Part shown: piece by piece, positions 23,410-31,344 of the stretch
How positions within the stretch are numbered: the stretch's first letter is position 1
Layout: each line of letters starts with the position of its first letter
Assembly (NCBI RefSeq): GCF_001441615.1
Contig: NZ_LAXJ01000006.1
Location: forward strand, 1-64,000
Direction: 5' to 3'
From: Roseovarius atlanticus
GTDB taxonomy: Bacteria; Pseudomonadota; Alphaproteobacteria; Rhodobacterales; Rhodobacteraceae
Length of the DNA stretch: 64,000 nt
Program-made: the position numbers and the translations under genes
The notes under the pieces: generated by a model
What the model was told of the DNA's origin: nothing
Database searches by the model: none
The model's input: the letters and a program-made list of their open reading frames with translations, nothing else

Positions 23410-25383
23410 TTGGCACAGTCGTCGAGAGGCGCGGATGGGCTTGTGTCCATTCCGGCCCTTTTGCAGCGCAACGCGGCGCAGTTCGGGACCAAGCCCGCCT
23501 ATCGGGAAAAGGAATACGGGATCTGGCAAAGCTGGACCTGGGCCGAGGCGGAGCAGGAGATCGAGGCGCTGGCGTTGGGGCTGTTGAAGCTTGGCGTCGA
23601 TAAAGGCGACTTCATTGCCATCATTGGGCGCAACCGGCCCTATTTCTACTGGTCGATGGTCGCGGCGCAATCGGTGGGCGCGATCCCGGTGCCGGTCTAC
23701 CAGGACAGCGCAAGCGACGAGATGGCCTATGTGCTGGACCATTGCGGCGCGCGGTTCGCCATCGTCCAGGACCAGGAACAGGTCGACAAGATTATCGACA
23801 TTCAGGACCAGCTGCACCAGTTCGAGCACATGATCTATGTCGACCCCAGGGGCCTGCGGAAATACGATCATGGCAAGCTGCACCAGTTCAGCGATGTGCA
23901 GGCGCAGGGGCGTGAGGCGAAGGACACGCTGATGGCCGAGCTCAAGGCGCGGCGGGAGGCCCTGGATTACGACAGCACCTGCGTGATGCTGTATACCTCG
24001 GGCACGACGGGCAAGCCGAAAGGCGTGGTGCTGTCCAATCGCAATATCATTGAGGCGTCGAAATCGTCGTCGGAGTTCGATCACCTGACGCGGAACGAGG
24101 AAGTGCTGGCCTATCTGCCCATGGCGTGGGTGGGGGATTTCATCTTTTCCATCGGGCAGGCCTATTGGTGCGGGTTCTGTGTGAACTGCCCGGAAAGCCC
24201 GGACACGATGCAGGTGGACCTGCGCGAGATCGGGCCGACCTATTATTTCGCCCCGCCGCGGGTGTTCGAGGGGCAGCTGACTAACGTGATGATCCGGATG
24301 GAGGATGCCAGCCGGATGAAGCAATGGCTGTTCCATACCTTCATGGCCCACGCGCGGAAGGTGGGGCCGGCGATCCTGGACGGCAAGAGCGTCAGCGGCT
24401 GGGACCGGCTGAAATACCGCCTTGGCGGGCTGCTGGTGTACGGCCCGTTGAAGGATACGCTGGGCTTTGGCCGGGTGCGCGTGGGCTATACCGCCGGGGA
24501 GGCGATCGGGCCGGAGATTTTTGATTTCTACCGCTCCTTGGGGATCAACCTGAAGCAGCTTTACGGGCAGACCGAGGCGTCGGTGTTCATCACGCTGCAA
24601 CCCGATGGCGAGGTCTACAGCGACACGGTGGGCGTTGCCGCGCCGGGCGTCGAGTTGCGCATCGCCGAGAGTGGCGAGGTGTTCTATCGCGGCGACGGGG
24701 TGTTCGAGGAGTATTACAAGAACGCCGAGAGCACAGCGAGCACCAAGGATGCCGAGGGCTGGGTCGCCACGGGCGATGCCGGGTTCATCGACGAGGCGAC
24801 CGGGCATCTGAAGATCATCGACCGGGCGAAGGATGTGGGCAAGATGGCCGATGGCAGCCTGTTCGCGCCGAAATACGTGGAAAACAAGCTGAAATTCTAT
24901 CCCAATATTCTGGAGGCCGTGGTGTTCGGTAACCAGCGGGACGAGTGTACGGCCTTTATCAACATCGACCTGAATGCCGTGGGCAACTGGGCCGAGCGGA
25001 ACAATATTGGCTATGCGTCTTACCAGGAGCTGGCGGGGCATCCCCGCGTGCTGGAGACGGTGAAGGAACACGTGGAGGAGGTGAACCGGAGCCTCGCCGA
25101 GGACCCGATGCTGGCGCATTGCCAGGTGCATCGCTTCCTGGTGCTGCACAAGGAGCTGGATGCGGATGATGGCGAGATGACCCGGACGCGGAAGGTGCGG
25201 CGGGGCGTGATCTCGGAGAAGTTCGAGGAACTCTTGGTGGCCTTGTACGACGGCTCGGAGGAGAAGTTCACGACGACGGAAGTCACCTATGAAGATGGGC
25301 GCAAGGGCAGCATCTCGGCCACGCTGAAGATCGTGGAGGCCAAGGTGGTGCCGGTGGAGACGCAGAAGGTGGCGGCGGAATGA
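23410..25383 (+). CDS. AMP-dependent acyl-CoA synthetase (long-chain fatty-acid-CoA ligase-like)
   Basis: 657 residues. ATP-binding motif MLYTSGTTGKPKGVVLSNRN, later LKQLYGQTEAS, GWVATGDAGFIDEATGHLKIIDRAKDV and the lysine region typical of adenylate-forming enzymes. It activates a carboxylic acid to its CoA thioester. The start is taken as the TTG at 23410, because GGGAGG lies 8-10 nt upstream; the longer frame from 23287 has no ribosome site and no homology-like sequence. It heads the operon that continues with the LIV-type ABC transporter genes, so its substrate is probably what the transporter brings in. Overlaps the next gene by ATGA. Confidence 0.9.
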   Translation: MAQSSRGADGLVSIPALLQRNAAQFGTKPAYREKEYGIWQSWTWAEAEQEIEALALGLLKLGVDKGDFIAIIGRNRPYFYWSMVAAQSVGAIPVPVYQDSASDEMAYVLDHCGARFAIVQDQEQVDKIIDIQDQLHQFEHMIYVDPRGLRKYDHGKLHQFSDVQAQGREAKDTLMAELKARREALDYDSTCVMLYTSGTTGKPKGVVLSNRNIIEASKSSSEFDHLTRNEEVLAYLPMAWVGDFIFSIGQAYWCGFCVNCPESPDTMQVDLREIGPTYYFAPPRVFEGQLTNVMIRMEDASRMKQWLFHTFMAHARKVGPAILDGKSVSGWDRLKYRLGGLLVYGPLKDTLGFGRVRVGYTAGEAIGPEIFDFYRSLGINLKQLYGQTEASVFITLQPDGEVYSDTVGVAAPGVELRIAESGEVFYRGDGVFEEYYKNAESTASTKDAEGWVATGDAGFIDEATGHLKIIDRAKDVGKMADGSLFAPKYVENKLKFYPNILEAVVFGNQRDECTAFINIDLNAVGNWAERNNIGYASYQELAGHPRVLETVKEHVEEVNRSLAEDPMLAHCQVHRFLVLHKELDADDGEMTRTRKVRRGVISEKFEELLVALYDGSEEKFTTTEVTYEDGRKGSISATLKIVEAKVVPVETQKVAAE

Positions 25384-25850
25384 AGCGCGTGGTCATTGCC
25401 TCGATCGCATTTGTGATCCCTTGCATGGTCCCCGCAGCGCCTGACGCGGAGGCGCTGTTCAGGGAGGTGGATTGTGTTGTCCTCGCGCTACCCGATCGGG
25501 AAAGGGCCGCGCGGCATCGGGAAAATGCAAGTCGTCTTGCCGCGGACGTGGTTGCAGGTCTCGGAGGCTGCCCGAGGTCATCGGACCCTGAGTTTCTAAA
25601 CTCCGAGAACGCGTTCCGCATGGCACATCCCGGCGCTTCAGCCGAGTTCTGTGTCGGGTGGCTGGTCGCGCGTAGAAGTCAAGCAATGACCGTGGATGCG
25701 GAATTCCCCGAGCGTCTGGTTGCGAAGTTCGAGGATGAAATGGGCGTCGACCTTGAAACGCCGCGCGGGGACCTCGCGACGCAGACTCAGGAGTTATACG
25801 CTATGCGAGGATGTGTTTCCGAAGAGGGCGAGAATGAAAGCACGCAGTAG
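25380..25850 (+). CDS. Exported protein of unknown function
   Basis: 156 residues that I do not recognise. A signal peptide (MKRVVIASIAFVIPCMVPAAPDA) is followed by a mature region with four or five cysteines (EVDCVVLAL, GLGGCPRSS, AEFCVGWLV, MRGCVSEEG), suggesting a disulfide-linked periplasmic protein. It overlaps the synthetase gene by ATGA, so it is cotranscribed. Its codon use is visibly less GC-biased than its neighbours (for example CTAAACTCC, GAAAATGCAAGTCG), which hints at a recent insertion between the ligase gene and livG. Real coding status is supported by the overlap and signal peptide only. Confidence 0.6.
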   Translation: MKRVVIASIAFVIPCMVPAAPDAEALFREVDCVVLALPDRERAARHRENASRLAADVVAGLGGCPRSSDPEFLNSENAFRMAHPGASAEFCVGWLVARRSQAMTVDAEFPERLVAKFEDEMGVDLETPRGDLATQTQELYAMRGCVSEEGENESTQ

Positions 25851-25936
25851 ATTCAAATGGGTTGCCAGCTGTCGAGACGACGCTCAGCTGCGCTTTCGCC
25901 CCGCCCGCCATCCCGTTTGGCGTTGGGAGAGTTTTG

Positions 25937-26755
25937 ATGCTTGATCAGATCGAAGGATACACCACCGAGGATGGCCGCAAGATTGGCGGCGTGGTGATGG
26001 AGATGAAGAACATCACGCTGCGCTTCGGCGGGGTGGTGGCTATCCAGGATATCAGCTTTGACGTGCGGGAGGGCGAGATCCGGGCGATCATCGGGCCCAA
26101 TGGCGCGGGCAAGTCCTCGATGCTGAATGTCATCAGTGGCTTCTACAATCCGCAGGAGGGCGAGGTCTGGTACAAGGGTGAAAAGCGCCCGCAGATGAAG
26201 CCTTACCAGGTGGCGCAACAGGGGATTGCGCGGACGTTCCAGAACATCGCGCTCTTCGAGGGGATGAGCGTGCTGGACAACGTGATGACGGGGCGCATCC
26301 GGCAGATGAAATCGGGGCTGTTCGCGCAGGCGCTTTGGAAGGGCAAGGCCGAGCGCGAGGAGGTCGAAAACCGGGCCTTCGTGGAGCGGATCATCGACTT
26401 TCTGGAGATCCAGCATATTCGCAAGACGCCGGTGGGACGGCTGCCCTACGGGTTGAAGAAACGGGTGGAATTGGCGCGGGCGCTGGCCGCCGAGCCGTCT
26501 ATTCTGCTGCTGGACGAGCCGATGGCGGGGATGAACGTCGAGGAAAAGGAGGACATGAGCCGCTTTGTCCTCGATGTGAATGACGAGTTCGGGACCACGA
26601 TTGTGCTGATCGAGCATGACATGGGTGTGGTGATGGACCTCAGCGACCGTGTAGTGGTGATGGATTACGGCAAGAAGATCGGGGATGGCACGCCCGACGA
26701 GGTGCGCAGCAACCAGGCGGTGATCGACGCTTACCTGGGGGTGGCGCATGATTGA
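25937..26755 (+). CDS. livG: LIV-type ABC transporter ATP-binding protein (LivG)
   Basis: 272 residues. Walker A GPNGAGKS at about 53-60, the Q-loop region RTFQNIALFEGMSVLDNVMTGR, signature LPYGLKKRVELARALAAEP, Walker B ILLLDEPMAGMN and the LIEHDMGVVMDLSDRVVVMDYG switch region. The C-terminal extension after the switch is typical of LivG/HAAT-type ATPases. The signature has LPYG instead of LSGG, as seen in many LivG proteins. The ATG at 25937 follows GGGAGAGTTTTG. Works with LivF to power uptake through LivH/LivM. Confidence 0.93.
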   Translation: MLDQIEGYTTEDGRKIGGVVMEMKNITLRFGGVVAIQDISFDVREGEIRAIIGPNGAGKSSMLNVISGFYNPQEGEVWYKGEKRPQMKPYQVAQQGIARTFQNIALFEGMSVLDNVMTGRIRQMKSGLFAQALWKGKAEREEVENRAFVERIIDFLEIQHIRKTPVGRLPYGLKKRVELARALAAEPSILLLDEPMAGMNVEEKEDMSRFVLDVNDEFGTTIVLIEHDMGVVMDLSDRVVVMDYGKKIGDGTPDEVRSNQAVIDAYLGVAHD

Positions 26756-26775
26756 ACGGTTGGGGTGTGTGCGGC

Positions 26776-26820
26776 CAAAAATTTTCGAAAATTTTTGTCA
26801 AATTTCTTCGAAGAAATTTG
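26776..26820. repeat. Two adjacent perfect 22-bp AT-rich palindromes between livG and livH
   Basis: Palindrome 1 (26776-26797) has half-site CAAAAATTTTC followed by its exact reverse complement. Palindrome 2 (26799-26820) has half-site CAAATTTCTTC followed by its exact reverse complement. Both are centred on TTCGAA-like or TCGA cores, one base apart, in a very GC-rich operon. As RNA they would form two consecutive hairpins 16 nt before the livH start. Confidence 0.9.
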
Positions 26821-26835
26821 GCGCGGAGGTGAGAA

Positions 26836-27825
26836 ATGCCTGATCAGTTGATATTCGGGATGGAAGTGTTCCTGAACGGTCTGATGGCCGGGGTTCTCTA
26901 TGCGCTGGTCGCGCTGGGCTTCGTGCTGATTTACAAGGCGTCGGGGATCTTCAATTACGCGCAAGGCGTCATGGCGCTGTTCGCGGCGCTGACGCTGGTG
27001 GGGATCATGGAAGGGCAGGTGCCGTTTTCGCACTTGATCAACGCGATCTTCGGCACCGAGATCCACCATTTCGGCTGGCACGTGCCGGCGCTGGCGGCGA
27101 TTTTGCTGACGATGGTGGTGATGGTGGCGCTGGCCTGGGCGGTGAACACGCTGATCTTCAAGCACCTGGTGAACCAGGAGCCGATCATCCTGTTCATGGC
27201 CACGATCGGCCTTGCCTATTTCCTGGAAGGATTCGGGGACATGATGTGGGGGTCGGACATCAAGACGATGGATGTGGGCCTGCCGCAGGGGATCAACGAC
27301 GTGATCGACGAGACGACGGCGGGGTGGTTCGGATACGGCTTTTTCATCGACAACCTGGACATCGTGGCGACGGTGATTGCCGCCGCGCTGGTGTTCACGC
27401 TGATCGTGTTCGCGCAATACACCAAGCAGGGGCGCGCGATGCGGGCGGTGGCGGATGACCACCAGGCGGCGCTGTCGGTGGGCATTTCGCTGAACTTCAT
27501 CTGGGTGATGGTGTGGTCGCTGGCGGGCTTCGTGGCGCTGGTGGCGGGGATCATGTGGGGCACGAAGTCGGGCGTGCAGTTCTCGCTGTCGCTGATCGCT
27601 CTGAAGGCCTTGCCAGTTCTGATGCTGGGCGGGTTCACGTCGATCCCAGGCGCCATCGTGGGCGGTTTGCTGATCGGCGTGGGCGAGAAGCTTTTCGAAT
27701 TCGCCATCGGCGCGCCTTACCTGGGCGGGGCGACGGAGATCTGGTTTGCCTATGTGCTGGCGCTGATCTTCCTGGTGTTCCGGCCGCAGGGTCTGTTCGG
27801 CGAGAAGATCATCGAGAGGGTATGA
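26836..27825 (+). CDS. livH: LIV-type ABC transporter permease (LivH)
   Basis: 329 residues with about eight membrane segments. The N-terminus reads FLNGLMAGVLYALVALGFVLIYKASGIFNYAQGVMALFAA, the classic LivH opening with the FNYAQG motif. The cytoplasmic loop QYTKQGRAMRAVADDHQAALSVGI is the EAA-like contact to the ATPases, and LPVLMLGGFTSIPGAIVGGLLIG is the C-terminal signature. The ATG follows GCGGAGGTGAGAA. It sits between livG and a small zinc-ribbon gene. Confidence 0.93.
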   Translation: MPDQLIFGMEVFLNGLMAGVLYALVALGFVLIYKASGIFNYAQGVMALFAALTLVGIMEGQVPFSHLINAIFGTEIHHFGWHVPALAAILLTMVVMVALAWAVNTLIFKHLVNQEPIILFMATIGLAYFLEGFGDMMWGSDIKTMDVGLPQGINDVIDETTAGWFGYGFFIDNLDIVATVIAAALVFTLIVFAQYTKQGRAMRAVADDHQAALSVGISLNFIWVMVWSLAGFVALVAGIMWGTKSGVQFSLSLIALKALPVLMLGGFTSIPGAIVGGLLIGVGEKLFEFAIGAPYLGGATEIWFAYVLALIFLVFRPQGLFGEKIIERV

Positions 27826-27828
27826 GCG

Positions 27829-28041
27829 GTGCGCCTTGAGCAGAGCATAGACTGCCCGGATTGCGGCACGCCCATCGCGATAGAGACGCGGGCGCTGATG
27901 GAAGGGGCGTCGTTTGCCTGTGGCACGTGTGGGGCGGAGATTTCCATGGCGGGACGCGCCGGGGAAAGCTGGGGCGCGGCGCAGGCGAAGTTCGCGGCGC
28001 TGAAGGCGGATATGCTGAAGGCCGGGGAGGGTGAGGCATGA
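27829..28041 (+). CDS. Small zinc-ribbon-like protein
   Basis: 70 residues from a GTG start 4 bp after livH. Two Cys pairs (CPDC at about 9-12 and CGTC at about 32-35) would form one zinc ribbon, followed by a helical tail (WGAAQAKFAALKADMLKAGEGEA). I do not recognise the family. It overlaps the VOC-protein gene by ATGA. The Cys pairs, tight spacing and overlap support a real gene in the liv operon; role unknown. Confidence 0.65.
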   Translation: MRLEQSIDCPDCGTPIAIETRALMEGASFACGTCGAEISMAGRAGESWGAAQAKFAALKADMLKAGEGEA

Positions 28042-28427
28042 CCCACAAGGCGCGTATCAGCGTGGTCTGCATCGACTGCCAGACCGAGGACCTGTCGGAG
28101 GCGACGGCGTTTTGGTCGGCGGCGCTGGGCAAGGACGCAAAGATCGACGAACGCGGGAAATACACCCAGTTCGACGGACATCGCGGGCATCCGAAGGTGT
28201 TGTTGCAGGCGGTGGATCACGCGCCGCGCGTGCATCTGGATATCGAGACTGACGACCGGGAAGCGGAATGTGCGCGGCTGACGGCGCTGGGCGCGCGCGA
28301 GGTCGAACGGCTGCGCGGCTGGATCGTGATGGAGGCGCCGACTGGGCACAGGTTCTGCCTGGTGGGGCCGCAGGGTGACGACTGGCCCGGCGACGCGGCC
28401 AGGTTCGAGGGAGAGACCGGGAGATGA
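28038..28427 (+). CDS. VOC-superfamily (glyoxalase-like) protein
   Basis: 129 residues forming one glyoxalase-like domain: VVCIDCQTEDLSEATAFWSAALGK, then HRGHPKVLLQAV, PRVHLDIETDDREAECARLTALGAREVERLRGWIVMEAPTGHRFCLVGPQ. The order of strands and the late metal-binding-like H-D-E positions match the Glyoxalase_6 group. It overlaps both flanking genes (ATGA), so it is part of the liv operon. Members may bind or transform small aromatic or carbonyl compounds; activity here is unknown. Confidence 0.8.
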   Translation: MTHKARISVVCIDCQTEDLSEATAFWSAALGKDAKIDERGKYTQFDGHRGHPKVLLQAVDHAPRVHLDIETDDREAECARLTALGAREVERLRGWIVMEAPTGHRFCLVGPQGDDWPGDAARFEGETGR

Positions 28428-28672
28428 GACAGCTGATCGCGATTCTGAATGTCGTGGCATGGTCGGGGTTCTGGGCCTTTGGCTACTTGGCGTTGACCTC
28501 GGGCGTGGATCAGAGCGGCCAGATGGTAGTGGCTGCGATCCTGGCGGCGCTGGGCGGCGGCACGGGGATGCTGGCGTATTTCTGGCTGGTGCGGCACGCG
28601 GAAGAGACCGGCTATGCCCGGCCCGCGAACCGGGTGATGATGCGGGAGGATGACGATGCGGAACCGGTTTGA
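28424..28672 (+). CDS. Small two-helix membrane protein
   Basis: 82 residues with two hydrophobic segments (LIAILNVVAWSGFWAFGYLAL and MVVAAILAALGGGTGMLAYFWLV) and an acidic, soluble tail ending EDDDAEPV. The family is not recognised. Translationally coupled to the VOC gene by ATGA. Its position between livH and livM suggests an accessory of the transporter or of the associated enzymes. The 99 bp to livM hold a livM ribosome site (GGAGGAGA) and nothing else seen. Confidence 0.65.
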   Translation: MRQLIAILNVVAWSGFWAFGYLALTSGVDQSGQMVVAAILAALGGGTGMLAYFWLVRHAEETGYARPANRVMMREDDDAEPV

Positions 28673-28771
28673 GCGGGCCCGCGCGGGCGACCGCGTGTCC
28701 CTGCGGGCCACGGCACCCGCCCGCCCGGGACCTTCGTTTCGGGCCTGTGACGTATGTGGAGGAGAGATCTG

Positions 28772-29848
28772 ATGTTTTATCGTGAGGCGGGCGATTTCAA
28801 GACGTCCTATGTGGCGGACAGCCAGACCTTTCCGATCAAGTTCGACAGGTTCCGCTATTACGCGGTGTTGCTGGTGGCGTTCGCCATCGTGCCCTTCGTG
28901 ATCAACGATTATTGGGTGAACGCGGTCTTCCTGCCGTTTCTGATCTATTCGATTGCCGCGATCGGGCTGAACATCCTGGTGGGCTATTGCGGGCAGGTAA
29001 GCCTGGGCACCGGGGGGTTCATGGCCGTGGGGGCCTATGCCTGTTACAAGCTGATGACGGGTTTCCCGGAGGTGAGCATCTTTTTCCACGTGATCATCTC
29101 GGGCGGGATCACGGCGGGGGTCTGTGTGCTTTTCGGCTTGCCATCCTTGCGGATCAAGGGGTTCTACCTGGCGGTGGCGACGCTGGCGGCGCAGTTTTTC
29201 CTGGTGTGGCTCTTCAACCGGGTGGGGTGGTTCTACAACTACTCGGCCTCGGGGCAGATCAACGCGCCGGAGCGCACGGTGCTGGGCGTGCCGATCACCG
29301 GGGCAGAGACTGCGCCATGGGCGGCCTATCTTTTCTGCCTGGTGTTCACTGTTGTCTGCGCGCTGGTGGCGCGGAACATGACGCGGGGGATGCAGGGGCG
29401 GCAGTGGATGGCGATCCGGGACATGGACATCGCGGCCGAGATCATCGGGGTCAATCCGCTGAAGGCCAAGCTGAGCGCCTTTGCCGTGTCGGGCTTTTTC
29501 GTGGGCATCGCGGGTGCACTGTTCTTTGCCGTCTACCTGGGCGCTGTGGAAGTTGGCGAGGTTTTCGGGATCAACAAGTCGTTCCTGGTGCTGTTCATGG
29601 TGATCATCGGCGGGCTTGGGTCGATCTTCGGCTCGTTCGCCGGGGCGGCGTTCCTGGTGCTGTTGCCGGTCTTGCTGAAGAACGTGCTGGTGGGCGGGTT
29701 GGGCTGGCCCACGGACCTGGCGGCGCATTTCGAGTTCATCATCGTGGGCGGGCTGATCGTGATATTCCTAGTGGCCGAGCCGCACGGGCTGGCGCAGCTG
29801 TGGCGGGTGGCCAAGGAGAAATTGAGACTATGGCCCTTCCCCCATTAG
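28772..29848 (+). CDS. livM: LIV-type ABC transporter permease (LivM)
   Basis: 358 residues. About eight to ten membrane segments, with the LivM signatures LIYSIAAIGLNILVGYCGQVSLGTGGFMAVGAYACYKL, PSLRIKGFYLAVATLAAQFF and the loop MAIRDMDIAAEIIGVNPLKAKLSAFAVSGFFVGIAGAL. The C-terminal FLVLFMVIIGGLGSIFGSFAGA matches the partner signature of LivH. The ATG at 28772 follows GTGGAGGAGAGATCTG. The stop codon is followed at once by a family A repeat. Confidence 0.93.
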   Translation: MFYREAGDFKTSYVADSQTFPIKFDRFRYYAVLLVAFAIVPFVINDYWVNAVFLPFLIYSIAAIGLNILVGYCGQVSLGTGGFMAVGAYACYKLMTGFPEVSIFFHVIISGGITAGVCVLFGLPSLRIKGFYLAVATLAAQFFLVWLFNRVGWFYNYSASGQINAPERTVLGVPITGAETAPWAAYLFCLVFTVVCALVARNMTRGMQGRQWMAIRDMDIAAEIIGVNPLKAKLSAFAVSGFFVGIAGALFFAVYLGAVEVGEVFGINKSFLVLFMVIIGGLGSIFGSFAGAAFLVLLPVLLKNVLVGGLGWPTDLAAHFEFIIVGGLIVIFLVAEPHGLAQLWRVAKEKLRLWPFPH

Positions 29849-29882
29849 GGCGGGGCACGCGTGGGTTTTCACCCACCCTACG
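29848..29882. repeat. Family A palindromic repeat (long form)
   Basis: Starts on the last base of the livM stop codon. GGGCGGGGCACGC precedes GTGGGTTTTCACCCACC and CTACG; the whole 35 bp is identical to 42031-42065. It lies between livM and livK, inside the operon. Confidence 0.9.
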
Positions 29883-29942
29883 GGTTGGACGCATCGCGCG
29901 TTCATGAAGGAACATCGGACATACCAAGGGAGGAACAAACCG

Positions 29943-31223
29943 ATGAAACAGAGACTGCTGACAGCGATTGCGGCTGTGGCGATGGTGGCGAGCCCCGCGC
30001 TTGCGGAGCTGACCATCGTCGATACCAGCTATCGCACCGGGCCTTATGCGGCGAACGGCATCCCGTTCTCGGATGGCTACCAGGATTATTTCACCCTGCT
30101 GAACGAGCGTGACGGCGGCATCGGCGGCGAGATGATCAACCTGATCGAATGCGAGACCGGGTACAACACCGAGAAAGGTGTGGAGTGCTACGAGGCCACC
30201 AAGGGCGAAGGCACGCTGGTCTATCAGCCGCTGTCGACGGGCATCACCTATCAGCTGATCCCGAAGGCGACGGCCGACGGTATCCCGCTTCACACGATGG
30301 GCTATGGCCGCACCAGCGCCAAGGCCGGCGAGGTGTTCAAGTGGGTGTTCAACTATCCCGCCAACTACTGGGACGGGGCGAGCCTTGCGATCACGCATCT
30401 GCTGGAGCAGAACGGCGGCGATCTGAGCGGCAAGAAGGTGGCGCTGGTCTATCATAACTCCGCCTATGGCAAGGAGCCGATCCGGACGCTGCAAAGCCTG
30501 GCCGAGAAGCACGGTTACGAACTCATGGAACTGCCCGTCGACCACCCGGGCCAGGAGCAGAAGTCGCAATGGTTGCAGGTGCGCCAGCAGCGCCCGGATT
30601 ACGTGATCATGTGGGGCTGGGGCGTGATGAACCAGGTCGCGATCCAGGAAGCCGTGAACATCCGGTTCCCGATGGAGAACTTCATCGGCATCTGGTGGTC
30701 GGGTTCGGAGAACGACGTGAAATCCGCGGGCGCCGGGGCCGATGGGTACAAGGCGCTGACCTTCCACAACCTGGGGTCCGATTATCCGGTCTATGACGAT
30801 ATCCAGCAATATGTCGTGGATACCGGCAATGCCGCCGGTGCGGGCGATCAGATCGGCTCGGTCCTGTATAACCGGGGCATGTATGCCGCGATGCTGGCCG
30901 CCGAAGCGATCAAGACCGCGCAGGAGATGCACGGCGTGACCGCGATCAACGCCGCGCAGATGCGCGACGGCATGGAGAATCTGGAAATGACCGAAGAGAA
31001 GATGGCCGCGCTTGGCCTTCCGAACTTTGGCCCCGAGTTCAAGGTGTCGTGCGAGAACCATGGCGGCAACGGCTTTGGCGCCGTGTCGCAGTGGAACGCG
31101 GAGGCCGGCGAGTTCGACCTGATCACCGAATACTACCAGTCGGACCAGGAGGTCATCCAACCGCTGGTGGAAGAGGATTCGGCGGCGTTCGCGGAAGAGA
31201 ACGGCATCGAGCCGGGATGCTGA
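29943..31223 (+). CDS. LIV-type ABC transporter substrate-binding protein
   Basis: 426 residues. The signal peptide is MKQRLLTAIAAVAMVASPALA, cleaved before ELTIVDTSYRTGPYAANGIPFSDGYQDYFTLLNERDGGIGG, the entry of a type I periplasmic binding protein. The domain continues with KVALVYHNSAYGKEP and later PLVEEDSAAFAEENGIEPGC. It is longer than LivK/LivJ of E. coli and belongs to the group found with acyl-CoA ligases, so a carboxylic or aromatic acid is a more likely ligand than leucine. The ATG follows GGGAGGAACAAACCG. A hairpin follows at 31236-31269. Confidence 0.9.
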   Translation: MKQRLLTAIAAVAMVASPALAELTIVDTSYRTGPYAANGIPFSDGYQDYFTLLNERDGGIGGEMINLIECETGYNTEKGVECYEATKGEGTLVYQPLSTGITYQLIPKATADGIPLHTMGYGRTSAKAGEVFKWVFNYPANYWDGASLAITHLLEQNGGDLSGKKVALVYHNSAYGKEPIRTLQSLAEKHGYELMELPVDHPGQEQKSQWLQVRQQRPDYVIMWGWGVMNQVAIQEAVNIRFPMENFIGIWWSGSENDVKSAGAGADGYKALTFHNLGSDYPVYDDIQQYVVDTGNAAGAGDQIGSVLYNRGMYAAMLAAEAIKTAQEMHGVTAINAAQMRDGMENLEMTEEKMAALGLPNFGPEFKVSCENHGGNGFGAVSQWNAEAGEFDLITEYYQSDQEVIQPLVEEDSAAFAEENGIEPGC

Positions 31224-31235
31224 TCTGACGCTTTC

Positions 31236-31269
31236 TTCCCGGCCGCTGCACATGGTGGCGGCCGGGGAA
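31236..31269 (+). terminator. Stem-loop between the binding-protein gene and livF (partial terminator or RNA-stabilising hairpin)
   Basis: TTCCCGGCCGC pairs with GCGGCCGGGGAA (one bulged G) around an 11-nt loop. There is no long T-run directly after it. Such hairpins after binding-protein genes often protect the upstream mRNA and reduce read-through to the ATPase gene. Confidence 0.6.
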
Positions 31270-31273
31270 TTCC

Positions 31274-31296
31274 TGAGTATTTGAAGAACAGTGAAA
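31274..31296. repeat. Short intergenic repeat, copy 2 of 2
   Basis: Identical 23 bp to 3280-3302 (TGAGTATTTGAAGAAC...), again directly after a hairpin at a gene 3' end. Confidence 0.7.
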
Positions 31297-31344
31297 GCCG
31301 GGGGTGCAGCTTGTGCCCCGGGGCGCGCGCGGGAGAGTTGAGCC

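Noticed and set aside
23335..25149. 604-residue minus-strand frame opposite the acyl-CoA synthetase
   Set aside because: Antisense shadow; the AMP-binding motifs are on the plus strand.
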